This document shows, in pieces, positions 15,305 to 24,461 of a stretch of DNA of 41,202 nt. The translations under genes were made by a program, and so were the position numbers. The notes under the pieces are model-generated. The model saw only the letters and a list, made by a program, of their open reading frames with translations, was not told the DNA's origin and made no database searches. The DNA is taken from contig JAGWAE010000003.1 in NCBI GenBank assembly GCA_018302135.1, positions 1 through 41,202 on the forward strand, written 5' to 3'. How positions within the stretch are numbered: the first letter of the stretch is position 1; every line of letters begins with the position of its first letter. This stretch comes from Candidatus Woesearchaeota archaeon (GTDB lineage Archaea; Nanobdellota; Nanobdellia; SCGC-AAA011-G17; PNOQ01).

Positions 15305-15886
15305 TTACAATTCTTCATCAATAATTTTAGAATAAATGGCTGAACTTCTGTACCCTTCTACTTTAAGCCCATTAATAAAAACAGTAGGTAACACACTAAT
15401 TTTTAACTTTTTTGCTAATTCATAATCTTTCAAAACAGATTGCCCATACAATTCATTTTCCATACACAATCTAAATTCTTCCTTAGCAAGATAAACTTCA
15501 CTAGAAAAAACAAAAATGCTTGCATAAGTTATGTTATAATAATTTTCAAATAACTTATCATGCATTTTTTCAAACTTTTTTTGAGATGCCGCACATTCAG
15601 CAGCCATAGCAGAGTAATAAGAAACATTAGTAAAATTGTAATATTTATAAATAAATTTTATTTTTCCTTCATATTTATTTCTCAAATTTTTCATAACAAC
15701 TTCAGAAGAAGCACTATCATTATTACTATAATCAACAAAAGATATTATTGTTACACTAGCATTTTCTGCCCCTAAAAAGGATTTATCTCTCTTAGCTTGA
15801 TTATATGGATTTGTCACAATAGAATATGCCACAATCCAAATAAGTATTATAAGAACTATCCATAAAAAATTCCACTTCTTTTTCAT
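15305..15886 (-). CDS. Membrane-anchored DsbA/thioredoxin_4-fold protein lacking the catalytic CxxC
   Basis: VTIISFVDYSNNDSASSEVVMKNL where DsbA-like proteins have F.D(Y/F).CP(Y/H)C; cis-Pro segment VLPTVFINGLKVEGYRS preserved. Confidence 0.78.
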   Translation of the reverse strand: MKKKWNFLWIVLIILIWIVAYSIVTNPYNQAKRDKSFLGAENASVTIISFVDYSNNDSASSEVVMKNLRNKYEGKIKFIYKYYNFTNVSYYSAMAAECAASQKKFEKMHDKLFENYYNITYASIFVFSSEVYLAKEEFRLCMENELYGQSVLKDYELAKKLKISVLPTVFINGLKVEGYRSSAIYSKIIDEEL

Positions 15887-15937
15887 ACTAATAAATTAAA
15901 AAAATATCTATTTAAAAGTTTCTAAAAAATAAAAAAC

Positions 15938-17353
15938 TTATTTAAACATCTTTGGTTTATTTGAAGACACTCTTCTTGTTCTTTGATCTTTAACATACAT
16001 TAAGTCTGCTTTAGGCATTGGCAAGTGTCCTATTATCTTCGATTTACATTTAACACTGTATGTTATAACCATTTCAGACTTTCCATCTAACTGAGGTACA
16101 TCCCAAAGCAATCTTGTTGCCACATCGCCAGTTATTTTTGTTGGTCTATGTCCAGTCAAATTAAATGGTTTTTCAACAACATTAGCCATCATATCTGTCA
16201 ATTTTATATTACTTATCCTTGATCTTGATTTATTCCTCAACCTTAACATAACACTAAGAGTTGTAACACTTTCTTTTGGATGATGTTGTACAGAAATTAT
16301 TCTCTTAGTTAATAATATATCTTTTCTCAAATACCAATATAACACACCAGCTATTATCAAAACAAGTAAAGCTATTACGCTAAACGTTCTATAATCAGTA
16401 TCAACAGTTATTGTCTTAGATTCTCCAGGAACTAGACTAAAATCCCATTCATAAACATAATAACCATTTCCTTTTGTTACAGTTGTTGGGTCTTCATTAA
16501 CTTGAGTAAATATTCTTGCAAACCATGTCAATCTTTGTGAATAAGTTTCATAACTTATTGAGTTGCCATCATTAGTTCTTTCCAAAGTATATTTAGAATA
16601 TAAAAAACCGGTTTCAGGAGTTGCTTTTTCCTTAACATCAGTATAAGAGTCTAAAGTAATCCTGTCAATCTTATCATAAACTAACTCATTATTTTCATAT
16701 ATTAAAACATGAATATCATTTTCACCAGGAGTTATTGCTCCTTCAAATTTAACCAAAAATTCTTTTTCTATCTCACTATTTGAACTTAAAGTACCAATTT
16801 CTTGAACCTCATTAAAATAATCGCTCTTCAAGCCAACTTTCAAACTGTCTATATCAGAATCATAATTACTTTTTAATTTTACTCTAAAAACAGTGTCTCT
16901 TTTTGGATTTATAGATTCAGGTAATTCAAGATCTGTATCTAGTGCCTTATCAAAAGATAAAATTTCTAGATTAAACAAATGAGAAACGCTAATAGTTTTA
17001 TCATCAATTCCAGTCAAACTCAAAGTGATACCATAATTACCTGGATCTTTCTCAACTTTATCATAAGGATACATTATTAAATCAAAAGTTTTGCTTGAAC
17101 GAGCAGGAACATCTATATCGTTCTCATCATGTTCAAATACCCATTCAAATAAAGGATAAGAAGGAACAAAAAATCTGTAAGACTGATCATCCAAATTTGG
17201 ATTTTCTACTGTGACAGAAAATATAAATTGATCACCAAGAATAGCTTTATCTTTAATAGCTGTATGACTAACAATTGGATCTTGTGCAAGTACTACATTA
17301 AAAGCCAACAATAGAACGAAAAACACCATCACACTCTTTTTGTTAATTACCAT
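15938..17353 (-). CDS. Secreted/membrane protein with Ig-like/NEW3-like repeats, TM and C-terminal beta-rich domain
   Basis: Signal peptide VMVFFVLLLAFNVVLAQ; VSHTAIKDKAILGDQFIFSVTVENPN; TM TFSVIALLVLIIAGVLYWYL; ~130 aa after the TM. Confidence 0.7.
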   Translation of the reverse strand: MVINKKSVMVFFVLLLAFNVVLAQDPIVSHTAIKDKAILGDQFIFSVTVENPNLDDQSYRFFVPSYPLFEWVFEHDENDIDVPARSSKTFDLIMYPYDKVEKDPGNYGITLSLTGIDDKTISVSHLFNLEILSFDKALDTDLELPESINPKRDTVFRVKLKSNYDSDIDSLKVGLKSDYFNEVQEIGTLSSNSEIEKEFLVKFEGAITPGENDIHVLIYENNELVYDKIDRITLDSYTDVKEKATPETGFLYSKYTLERTNDGNSISYETYSQRLTWFARIFTQVNEDPTTVTKGNGYYVYEWDFSLVPGESKTITVDTDYRTFSVIALLVLIIAGVLYWYLRKDILLTKRIISVQHHPKESVTTLSVMLRLRNKSRSRISNIKLTDMMANVVEKPFNLTGHRPTKITGDVATRLLWDVPQLDGKSEMVITYSVKCKSKIIGHLPMPKADLMYVKDQRTRRVSSNKPKMFK

Positions 17354-17400
17354 ATTACTTCTATAGAAATTATCACTAGTATTTAAATTTTTTGCTGATT

Positions 17401-17952
17401 TTACTTAACAATCTTAGCCATATCTTCAGTTATATCTATTATAGTAGAAACATGATTTGTCAAAAAACCGTCATTTATAGCAACGTTAACCTTTTTTAAA
17501 ATTAATCTTGATACTTTTTTAATATCTCTAATAGGTTTTTCGTTAATAGAACTAATATTAACTATTACAAATGGTACATCAGCTTTTTGAACTAACCTTG
17601 TAAACGCATGATAAGGTATTCTAACTCCAAGATTATCATGTCCAGGATTAACATTTCTAGCTACGCATCTTTTCTTCATTGTTAAAATAAATGTAAATGG
17701 CCCGGGCAATGTTTGAATGTAACTTTTTTTATTTACTATTAAATTTTCAAAAATCCATTTTTTGTTTGGTGCAATAATAGCCAAAGGTTTACTATGTACT
17801 ATTTGTCTTATAGCTGCAACACTTGCAGGTTTTAAAGCGTTGCAACCCAAAGCATAAACCGTATCAGTGGGATAAATAAATATTTCACCCTGTCTTATTC
17901 TATTAACAATATCTTCAACATCAATTTTATCAAAATCAACAAATTCAACCAT
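17401..17952 (-). CDS. Threonylcarbamoyl-AMP synthase, Sua5/YciO/YrdC family
   Basis: GEIFIYPTDTVYALGCNA...IRQIVHSKPLAIIAPNKKW...LPGPFTFILTMKK...NLGVRIPYHAF. Confidence 0.92.
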   Translation of the reverse strand: MVEFVDFDKIDVEDIVNRIRQGEIFIYPTDTVYALGCNALKPASVAAIRQIVHSKPLAIIAPNKKWIFENLIVNKKSYIQTLPGPFTFILTMKKRCVARNVNPGHDNLGVRIPYHAFTRLVQKADVPFVIVNISSINEKPIRDIKKVSRLILKKVNVAINDGFLTNHVSTIIDITEDMAKIVK

Positions 17953-17987
17953 AAAAAGATGAACAAAATTAAAGTTATAAACTTTTT

Positions 17988-20096
17988 CTAAGATATAATC
18001 CTAGTTGGTCTTGCCTTTTTAGTTATCTTAAATATAACTATTATTACTGCAAAAAGAAGCAAGTTTAACAAAGGAATAACCCAAACACTATGCTCAACTG
18101 TATAATTATAAACATTTTTAATAACTTCTTTAACATCATCAACTGTTTCATCAAAATCAAAGAAAACTACATTATCTTTAGGAATATCATCTGGATCACT
18201 TCCTCCATCTCCACCACTTGATCTTCCAGTTCTTCCACCGCTACCACCACTTCCACCATTACCTCCATTATTACAACTTCCACAGTCAGTTGAACAAGAA
18301 GAACAATCTTCTCCAGAATCACATGCTCCATTCCCACAAGTAGAACCACTATAAAAGCAATTCGATGTTGATCCAATTTTAGACTTAATACAGGCTTCAT
18401 CAACATCATCAATTATACCATCATGATAGAAATCTACCTTAGAATTGTATTCTCCAGATTGAATACTAGCAAATATTCCTATATCAGTTAGACTAACTAA
18501 ATCATCACCATTAAGATCAGCACAACCAGCATTACATCCACAAAATATTCCTTCTACTCTAGAACATGAAATAACTTCGTTTTCACTAAAAAACTTATCA
18601 AAACAACTCTGATCTAATTCGTTTACCAAATGATCATCATTGAAATCTATCCTAGAATCGTAATCGTCATTTAACTTAATACTAGAGAATAATCCAATAT
18701 CACTCAAAGAAAGAGAATTATCTCCATTAAAATCCGTGCATCCTCCCATCAAAGAAAAGCAATTCAACGTTGATCCAACCTTAGACTTAATACAAGCTTC
18801 ATCAACACTATCAATCATACCATCATGATAGAAATCCGCAATACGATAATAATCCCCCGATTCAATCTCAGCAAACATTCCTACATCACTTAGACTAACA
18901 GAACCATCTCCATTAAGATCAGCACAACCAGCATTACATCCACAAAATACTCCTTCTAATTTGGAACATGAAAAAACTTTGCCTTCACCAAAAAATTTAT
19001 CAAAACAATTCTGGTCTAATTCAGTTATCAAATTATCATCATTGAAATCTATCCTAGAATCGTAGTCCCCACTCAACTTAATGTTAGCAAACATTCCTAT
19101 ATCACTTAGGCTAACTGAACCATCTCCATTAAGATCTGTACATCCACCCCCCAAAGAAAAGCAATCTAAACCAGTTGCTCCAACTTGAGACTTCATACAA
19201 TATTCATCAACATCATCAATTATACCATCATGATAAAAGTCTGCTTCAGGATAATAATCCCCTGATTTGATATTAGCAAATACTCCAACATCACTTAGAC
19301 TAACTGAACCATCACCATTAAGATCAGCACAACCAGCATTACATCCGCAGTATAGCCCACTTCCAAAACATGAAATAACTTTTCCTTCACTAAAGAGCTT
19401 ATCAAAACATTTTTGATCCAATTCATTCACAGAACCATCATCATTGAAATCTGCTCTAGACTCTTTATCTCCACTTGACTTAGCACTAGCAAATAATCCT
19501 ACATCACTTAAAGAAACAGAATGATCTGAATTAAAATCTGTACATCCTCCTTCTAAATAAAAACAATCCAATCCAGTTGAACCAATTTGAGATTTAATAC
19601 AAGCTTCATCAACACCATCAATTATACCATCACTATAAAAATCTGCTTTAAAATTATAACCTCCACCTAACTTAATATTTGAAAATAAACCCACATCAGT
19701 TAGACTAACTGAACCATCTCCATTAAGATCAGCACAACCACCATTACATCCACAATAAATGGACTCTGATGAACAAGAAACAACCTTTTTTTCATAAAAG
19801 AGTTTATCAAAGCATTTTTTATCTATATCATTTAACACATTATCACTATTAAAATCTGCTCTTGAATTAAAATCTTTATTCGAAAATATATTAGAAAAAA
19901 TCCCTATATCTGATAAAGAAAGAGAACCATCATTATTAAAATCTGTACATGCCCCAGTTAGATCAGAAGTTACTTCAAATGAAAAACTAGGACTTTCCTT
20001 ACTTTCTAACACAAATCCAACGCAAAACAAAGCAGTAATTAAAAAGAAAACTATTAAACTTTTAGGAGTAAACAAAATATCACGCTTTTTTTTCAT
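17988..20096 (-). CDS. Membrane-anchored protein with eight tandem dockerin-like (paired EF-hand-like loop) modules, Cys-rich CGNGxC motif, Gly linker and C-terminal TM
   Basis: 702 aa; repeated C[TA]D[FL]N.D.S.SL[ST]D[VI]G.F...[AI]DF..D......D..C; STCGNGACDSGEDCSSCSTDCGSC; GGNGGSGGSGG linker; TM VWVIPLLNLLLFAVIIVIFKI. Confidence 0.88.
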   Translation of the reverse strand: MKKKRDILFTPKSLIVFFLITALFCVGFVLESKESPSFSFEVTSDLTGACTDFNNDGSLSLSDIGIFSNIFSNKDFNSRADFNSDNVLNDIDKKCFDKLFYEKKVVSCSSESIYCGCNGGCADLNGDGSVSLTDVGLFSNIKLGGGYNFKADFYSDGIIDGVDEACIKSQIGSTGLDCFYLEGGCTDFNSDHSVSLSDVGLFASAKSSGDKESRADFNDDGSVNELDQKCFDKLFSEGKVISCFGSGLYCGCNAGCADLNGDGSVSLSDVGVFANIKSGDYYPEADFYHDGIIDDVDEYCMKSQVGATGLDCFSLGGGCTDLNGDGSVSLSDIGMFANIKLSGDYDSRIDFNDDNLITELDQNCFDKFFGEGKVFSCSKLEGVFCGCNAGCADLNGDGSVSLSDVGMFAEIESGDYYRIADFYHDGMIDSVDEACIKSKVGSTLNCFSLMGGCTDFNGDNSLSLSDIGLFSSIKLNDDYDSRIDFNDDHLVNELDQSCFDKFFSENEVISCSRVEGIFCGCNAGCADLNGDDLVSLTDIGIFASIQSGEYNSKVDFYHDGIIDDVDEACIKSKIGSTSNCFYSGSTCGNGACDSGEDCSSCSTDCGSCNNGGNGGSGGSGGRTGRSSGGDGGSDPDDIPKDNVVFFDFDETVDDVKEVIKNVYNYTVEHSVWVIPLLNLLLFAVIIVIFKITKKARPTRIIS
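18350..19955 (-). repeat. Tandem ~402-405 bp supra-repeat (4 copies of A+B dockerin-like modules)
   Basis: Shared 10-mer 'ttaagatcag' at 18511, 18913, 19318 and 19723 (spacing 402, 405, 405). Confidence 0.85.
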
Positions 20097-20140
20097 AATC
20101 AGAAATAAAATTAAATATATTTAAAGCTTTCTAAATTTAA

Positions 20141-22204
20141 CTACAAAACTCTTGATATGCCATCAACCTTCTCAAATCTTATAACTTTATCAACAAAGCT
20201 TTCTATTTTTGGGTCATGACTTACAATTATAACTTGTTTTACACCAAGTTGTTCTAATATTAATCTAATTTTATCAACTTGTTCTTCAGAAAAACCATCA
20301 GTTGGCTCATCTAATATTAATATATCTTTAGTATTAATATCACTCATAACTGTATTAATTACTTGATTTAACGCTAACCTATAAGCCAAAGCAGCGGCAG
20401 TTCTTTCTCCACCAGATAAATGTAAATAATCTGTATCATACCCATTTTGCTGTATTAATGGAGTAAAATCATAATCCAATTTTATTTTAAGATTATCATC
20501 ACTAACCAAAATCATAAACCACTCTTTAAACAAACTATCAAAATCAGAATGAACCTTTAACATTATTTGTTTTTCCATTAATTGTATTAAATTAGAAAAT
20601 TCATTTTCAAACCAAGTAATCAACTTAGAATATTCCACTATTTTCTTCTTAATTAATTCACTATTTTCAATTTCTTTGTCCAATCTTTTAATAGTTTCAT
20701 TAAACAAATTCATTTCTTTATCATCAGAAGCTCTCTCAGAAAACAATTTCTTTTCATTATATAATAATTTATCAATTTCAGATTTAATGTTAGAATACTT
20801 TTCACCAAAATCAGGAATTAATTCCAATTCTTTATTAACCTCAGATTTTTTTACATTTAGTTCACCAATTTTAATTTTATATTTATTCTGTTCTTCATTC
20901 AATTCATTTAATTTATTATATTTTTTTTGCAAACTATCTTGTTTAAATTTATATAGTTCAAAATATGACTTTTGCTTATTCAAAGAATCCAATTCAATCC
21001 TAAAATCTTTTATTGCATTTTCAATTTCAACTTCTTTTCCGTTCAATTCATAAAATATTTCTTGATTTTCTTTTATTTTTCTATCTTCCACATCAGTTAT
21101 GTTACATTTATGAACATCAGAAACATTTTGTCTACAATAAGGACAGTGTTCGAGTTTTTGTATTTCTTTTTTTGATTTATTGGCTTCATCAATTTTTAAG
21201 TTACATTCATGTATTCTTTTAGAAAGCTCTTTCAGTTTAGATTCATTTTCTCTTACTTTTTCATTAATCTCTAAAATTTTATTATTAATTTCTTGAACGT
21301 TAATTTGATCTTTTCCTTTCAATTCTTCTTCAATTAAATTTATTTCTTCTTGTAAGTTATTTATTTCTTTATTATTTCTAGTTCTCTGGCTTAATAAATT
21401 CTCAATATTATTTTCTATCAAACTAAATTCTCTTTCTAATTTATCCCGTTTAATCTTTTTTTCTTCAATTTCTTTAAGCTCATTATTTAACTTAAAAATT
21501 TCTTCATTAAACTGTTTAATTTTAAAATCTAATTCTTCAATTTCTTGTTTTATTATAGTTACTCTAGCTCTTTTTTCATCCCTTTCGTTTATTTTATCAG
21601 GTAAACTAGAAGTTTTAATTTCAAACTCCTTTTTCTTATTTTTTATCGCAGAAGTTAAAAATTTAGAGTTATCTAATATTCTTTGATATTTATCAATTCC
21701 GAAAACTTTTCTCAATATTGTTAATCTTTCGCTAGATTCATTAAGCAGAATACTTTTCATTTCTTCTTGTGGTGTATAAACTGTATAATTGTAAACCAAA
21801 GATTTAGATTTTGTTAATGAATCCATAGGATAATTAAATAATTCTAAAACTCTTTGTTTTAATTCAACCGCAGTTCCTTCAAAAACTTCACCATTAATAG
21901 ATATAAAACCTGCACTTTGAGCTATACTATTTTTTTCTCTTTTTAATGTTCTTTTTAATATAATTTTTTTATTATCTATTTCAAATTCTAATTCAACGCT
22001 TCCTTTTGATTCCCCATGTCTTAATAAAGCTCCACCAGACAATTCACCTTTTCTTAATCCAAATAAAACAAAATCTATAGCTAACAATAAAGTCGTTTTC
22101 CCACTACCAATATTCCCACTTAATAAAATATTTCCCGCTGGAAAACTAACTTCTTGATTAACATAACTTCTAATATTTTCCAGCTTTATTTTTTTAATTA
22201 TCAT
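20141..22204 (-). CDS. rad50: DNA double-strand break repair ATPase Rad50
   Basis: Walker A LSGNIGSGKTTLLLAIDF; zinc hook CPYC; signature LHLSGGERTAAALAYRLA; Walker B ILILDEPTDGFSEEQ. Confidence 0.95.
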   Translation of the reverse strand: MIIKKIKLENIRSYVNQEVSFPAGNILLSGNIGSGKTTLLLAIDFVLFGLRKGELSGGALLRHGESKGSVELEFEIDNKKIILKRTLKREKNSIAQSAGFISINGEVFEGTAVELKQRVLELFNYPMDSLTKSKSLVYNYTVYTPQEEMKSILLNESSERLTILRKVFGIDKYQRILDNSKFLTSAIKNKKKEFEIKTSSLPDKINERDEKRARVTIIKQEIEELDFKIKQFNEEIFKLNNELKEIEEKKIKRDKLEREFSLIENNIENLLSQRTRNNKEINNLQEEINLIEEELKGKDQINVQEINNKILEINEKVRENESKLKELSKRIHECNLKIDEANKSKKEIQKLEHCPYCRQNVSDVHKCNITDVEDRKIKENQEIFYELNGKEVEIENAIKDFRIELDSLNKQKSYFELYKFKQDSLQKKYNKLNELNEEQNKYKIKIGELNVKKSEVNKELELIPDFGEKYSNIKSEIDKLLYNEKKLFSERASDDKEMNLFNETIKRLDKEIENSELIKKKIVEYSKLITWFENEFSNLIQLMEKQIMLKVHSDFDSLFKEWFMILVSDDNLKIKLDYDFTPLIQQNGYDTDYLHLSGGERTAAALAYRLALNQVINTVMSDINTKDILILDEPTDGFSEEQVDKIRLILEQLGVKQVIIVSHDPKIESFVDKVIRFEKVDGISRVL

Positions 22205-23393
22205 TTTCTAAATTTAATATTTTAAAAGATTCACTAACAATCCTTGTTTCAAAATCCAAATTCTTTTCTCCTTCTAATTTTTCATTGTCTAAAATTTTAA
22301 TTAATTCCTTTACAATATTTTCATTAATATCATTTTGTTCTAAAATTATTTTTTCTTCAATTTTATCAATACTTCCTTGTTCTAATTCAAAATTTTCAAA
22401 TTCCTTTATTTTCAACCCAGAACTATTCCTAAGAACTACATAAGCACCATTTAATTCCTCATTTAACTTACTAAAATCTATATCTGATAGTTTACCACTT
22501 TCTAAAGTTCCTTCTAATCTTATCAAAACTATTTTTCCAAATATTTCATTTTTATCAATTTTACCTAAAACATAATTTATGACTTGACTAGAATCTTTTC
22601 CATCTAAATTTACAATATAAGAAATAGTATCTTTTAATTTTACAGGAATAAATTCAGATTTTATTTCATTATTTATAAATTCATTAATGAAAAAACCACC
22701 ATGTTTTAATTTTTCCAGTTCAGCAAAATTATTTGGAAATAACGGCCCGGTGTAAACTATTTTACCATATCCTTCTTTGTTTTCATTAAAAACATAATGT
22801 GGATGTCCTCCAGCGTAATAATCAAAACCTTTTGGAAGTATAGCAACAGGCTCAGAAGATATCATAGCCAAATGTTCAGGTTTAAACTCAGTTAAAGTTG
22901 TATGAAACATAAATATTTTTTTAGATTTCTCACTTTCTAAATTAGTTCTATCTAATATTTCATAATAACTTTTTTCTAAACCACCAGATTTACCAAATAG
23001 CCCAGTAATTTTAATTCCAGTTTTAATATCATTAACAAAATTAAGTTTTATTTTATCATCAACATGTTCAAATCTAGCAACATTAATTAATAATCCTGCA
23101 TTTTCCAAAACATCAAGCATTGTTTTACCAGACGGACTATAATCATGACTCCCAGGTATAATGTAACAAGGAATATTATACTCATTTAACTTTTTTAACG
23201 AACTAGTTGTTCTTTTTATCAAATCAATTGATGGCAAAGCTGTATTAAACAAATCTCCAGCTATCAAAACAAAATCAACTTTCTTTTCAATACAAATATT
23301 AATTGATTTATTAAAAGCTTGGATTCCTAACTCTTTTAATTTTAATTCAGACCATCCACCAATATGTGAATCAGCTATATGCGCAAATTTCAT
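22194..23393 (-). CDS. mre11: DNA double-strand break repair nuclease Mre11
   Basis: MKFAHIADSHIGG, VLIAGDLFNTALPSI, IPGSHDYSPSG, GGHPHYVF; overlaps rad50 start. Confidence 0.94.
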   Translation of the reverse strand: MKFAHIADSHIGGWSELKLKELGIQAFNKSINICIEKKVDFVLIAGDLFNTALPSIDLIKRTTSSLKKLNEYNIPCYIIPGSHDYSPSGKTMLDVLENAGLLINVARFEHVDDKIKLNFVNDIKTGIKITGLFGKSGGLEKSYYEILDRTNLESEKSKKIFMFHTTLTEFKPEHLAMISSEPVAILPKGFDYYAGGHPHYVFNENKEGYGKIVYTGPLFPNNFAELEKLKHGGFFINEFINNEIKSEFIPVKLKDTISYIVNLDGKDSSQVINYVLGKIDKNEIFGKIVLIRLEGTLESGKLSDIDFSKLNEELNGAYVVLRNSSGLKIKEFENFELEQGSIDKIEEKIILEQNDINENIVKELIKILDNEKLEGEKNLDFETRIVSESFKILNLENDN

Positions 23394-23395
23394 AA

Positions 23396-24037
23396 TTATA
23401 TTTTTCTTTTAATCATGTCTAAAACTATTTCAAGATGACCTGGATTATCCACAAAATTCAAATCAGTAGTAGGGATTATTATGTTTTTTCCATCATAATC
23501 ATTCATAAAATTCATATATAAAAAACCAAGTTCTTCAAGATATGTACTTTTTGGATTAATTAATTGTCTTTCAGTTTCTCTTCCTTTATCCATCTCAAGT
23601 CTTTGTTTTATTCTTTTTCTCAAAGTTCCAACTGAGGCATGAAGTATTACCAAAAGATCTGGTTGTCTTAAAGATTTAGTACACACATCAAAATCATTTA
23701 GATAATCACCATACTTTTCATCAGAAATAAAACCCAAATCATGCAAATGTCTAGCAAATATGCCCCTATCTTCATAAATAGTTCTATCTTGAACTGAACT
23801 TCCATCAAAATACTGCATATCTAAATGCGTAGCTGCCCTACTAAAAAGATAATGTTCTTGTAACAAAAAAGCATATTCTGAAGGTTTTACACCATTCTCA
23901 ACATCTTTATAAAATTTTGACCATAACGGACTTTCCGTACTCTCAACAAATAATCTATAACCAAATCTTTCAGCTATTTTTTTAGCTAAAGTTGTCTTCC
24001 CGCTCCCTATATTTCCTGCTATAGATACAAATGTCAT
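23396..24037 (-). CDS. Deoxynucleoside kinase family protein
   Basis: SIAGNIGSGKTTLAKKIAERFGYRLFVEST, VQDRTIYEDRGIFARHLHDLG, LVILHASVGTLRKRIKQR. Confidence 0.88.
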   Translation of the reverse strand: MTFVSIAGNIGSGKTTLAKKIAERFGYRLFVESTESPLWSKFYKDVENGVKPSEYAFLLQEHYLFSRAATHLDMQYFDGSSVQDRTIYEDRGIFARHLHDLGFISDEKYGDYLNDFDVCTKSLRQPDLLVILHASVGTLRKRIKQRLEMDKGRETERQLINPKSTYLEELGFLYMNFMNDYDGKNIIIPTTDLNFVDNPGHLEIVLDMIKRKI

Positions 24038-24085
24038 AAGGCAATAAAAACCAAGTAATAAATAAAGTTAATTGTTCTAAGATAG

Positions 24086-24241
24086 CTATTTCTTAATTAT
24101 ATTTTCAGCTCTTTTTATCATATCTTTTTTTAAAGCAATAAAAACTCCACCTTTTTTTCCTTTAACAAATGTAGTTTCTCCTTCCTTGATTATATCAGAC
24201 AATTCATCTGATTCTACATCAATATGTGTTACGCTAGCCAT
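24086..24241 (-). CDS. Small hypothetical protein (51 aa)
   Basis: MASVTHIDVESDELSDIIKEGETTFVKGKKGGVFIALKKDMIKRAENIIKK; internal ATG at 24241 avoids overlap with the preceding gene, unlike track start 24313. Confidence 0.55.
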   Translation of the reverse strand: MASVTHIDVESDELSDIIKEGETTFVKGKKGGVFIALKKDMIKRAENIIKK

Positions 24242-24245
24242 AGAT

Positions 24246-24461
24246 TTACCCTTTTCGTGAATGTAAACCTTTACGTTTTTCAGCAGCCTCTTTCCATCTC
24301 CTGGCCCGCTCATCTTTCCTCCTTATAACTGAACTTAACACAAAAACAACTATTATCACAGCCCAAAAAATTATAAAATTATAAACTTGAAAAACAAATA
24401 AAAAGAAATTTAACAAAATAAGTACAATTAATAGTAAAGAAATTATTGCATTAGTTTTCAT
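24246..24461 (-). CDS. Small two-TM membrane protein
   Basis: 71 aa; hydrophobic AIISLLLIVLILLNFFLFVF and IIFWAVIIVVFVLSSVI with basic tail. Confidence 0.6.
   Translation of the reverse strand: MKTNAIISLLLIVLILLNFFLFVFQVYNFIIFWAVIIVVFVLSSVIRRKDERARRWKEAAEKRKGLHSRKG

Noticed and set aside
15560-15775. Plus-strand ORF opposite the DsbA-like gene
   Set aside because: Antisense; no coding evidence.
18167-18412. Minus-strand ORF in alternate frame of the dockerin-repeat gene
   Set aside because: Frame-shifted reading of the Gly-rich linker (VEVVVAVEELEDQVVEM); artefact of repetitive GGN codons.
18350-19955. Possible CRISPR-like array because of regular repeats
   Set aside because: Repeats are ~402 bp, in-frame coding and diverged; no short identical repeats with unique spacers. 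No CRISPR seen anywhere in the window.
20676-21222. Plus-strand ORFs 20676, 20972, 21013
   Set aside because: Antisense of Rad50 coiled-coil; Phe/Ser/Ile-rich artefacts.
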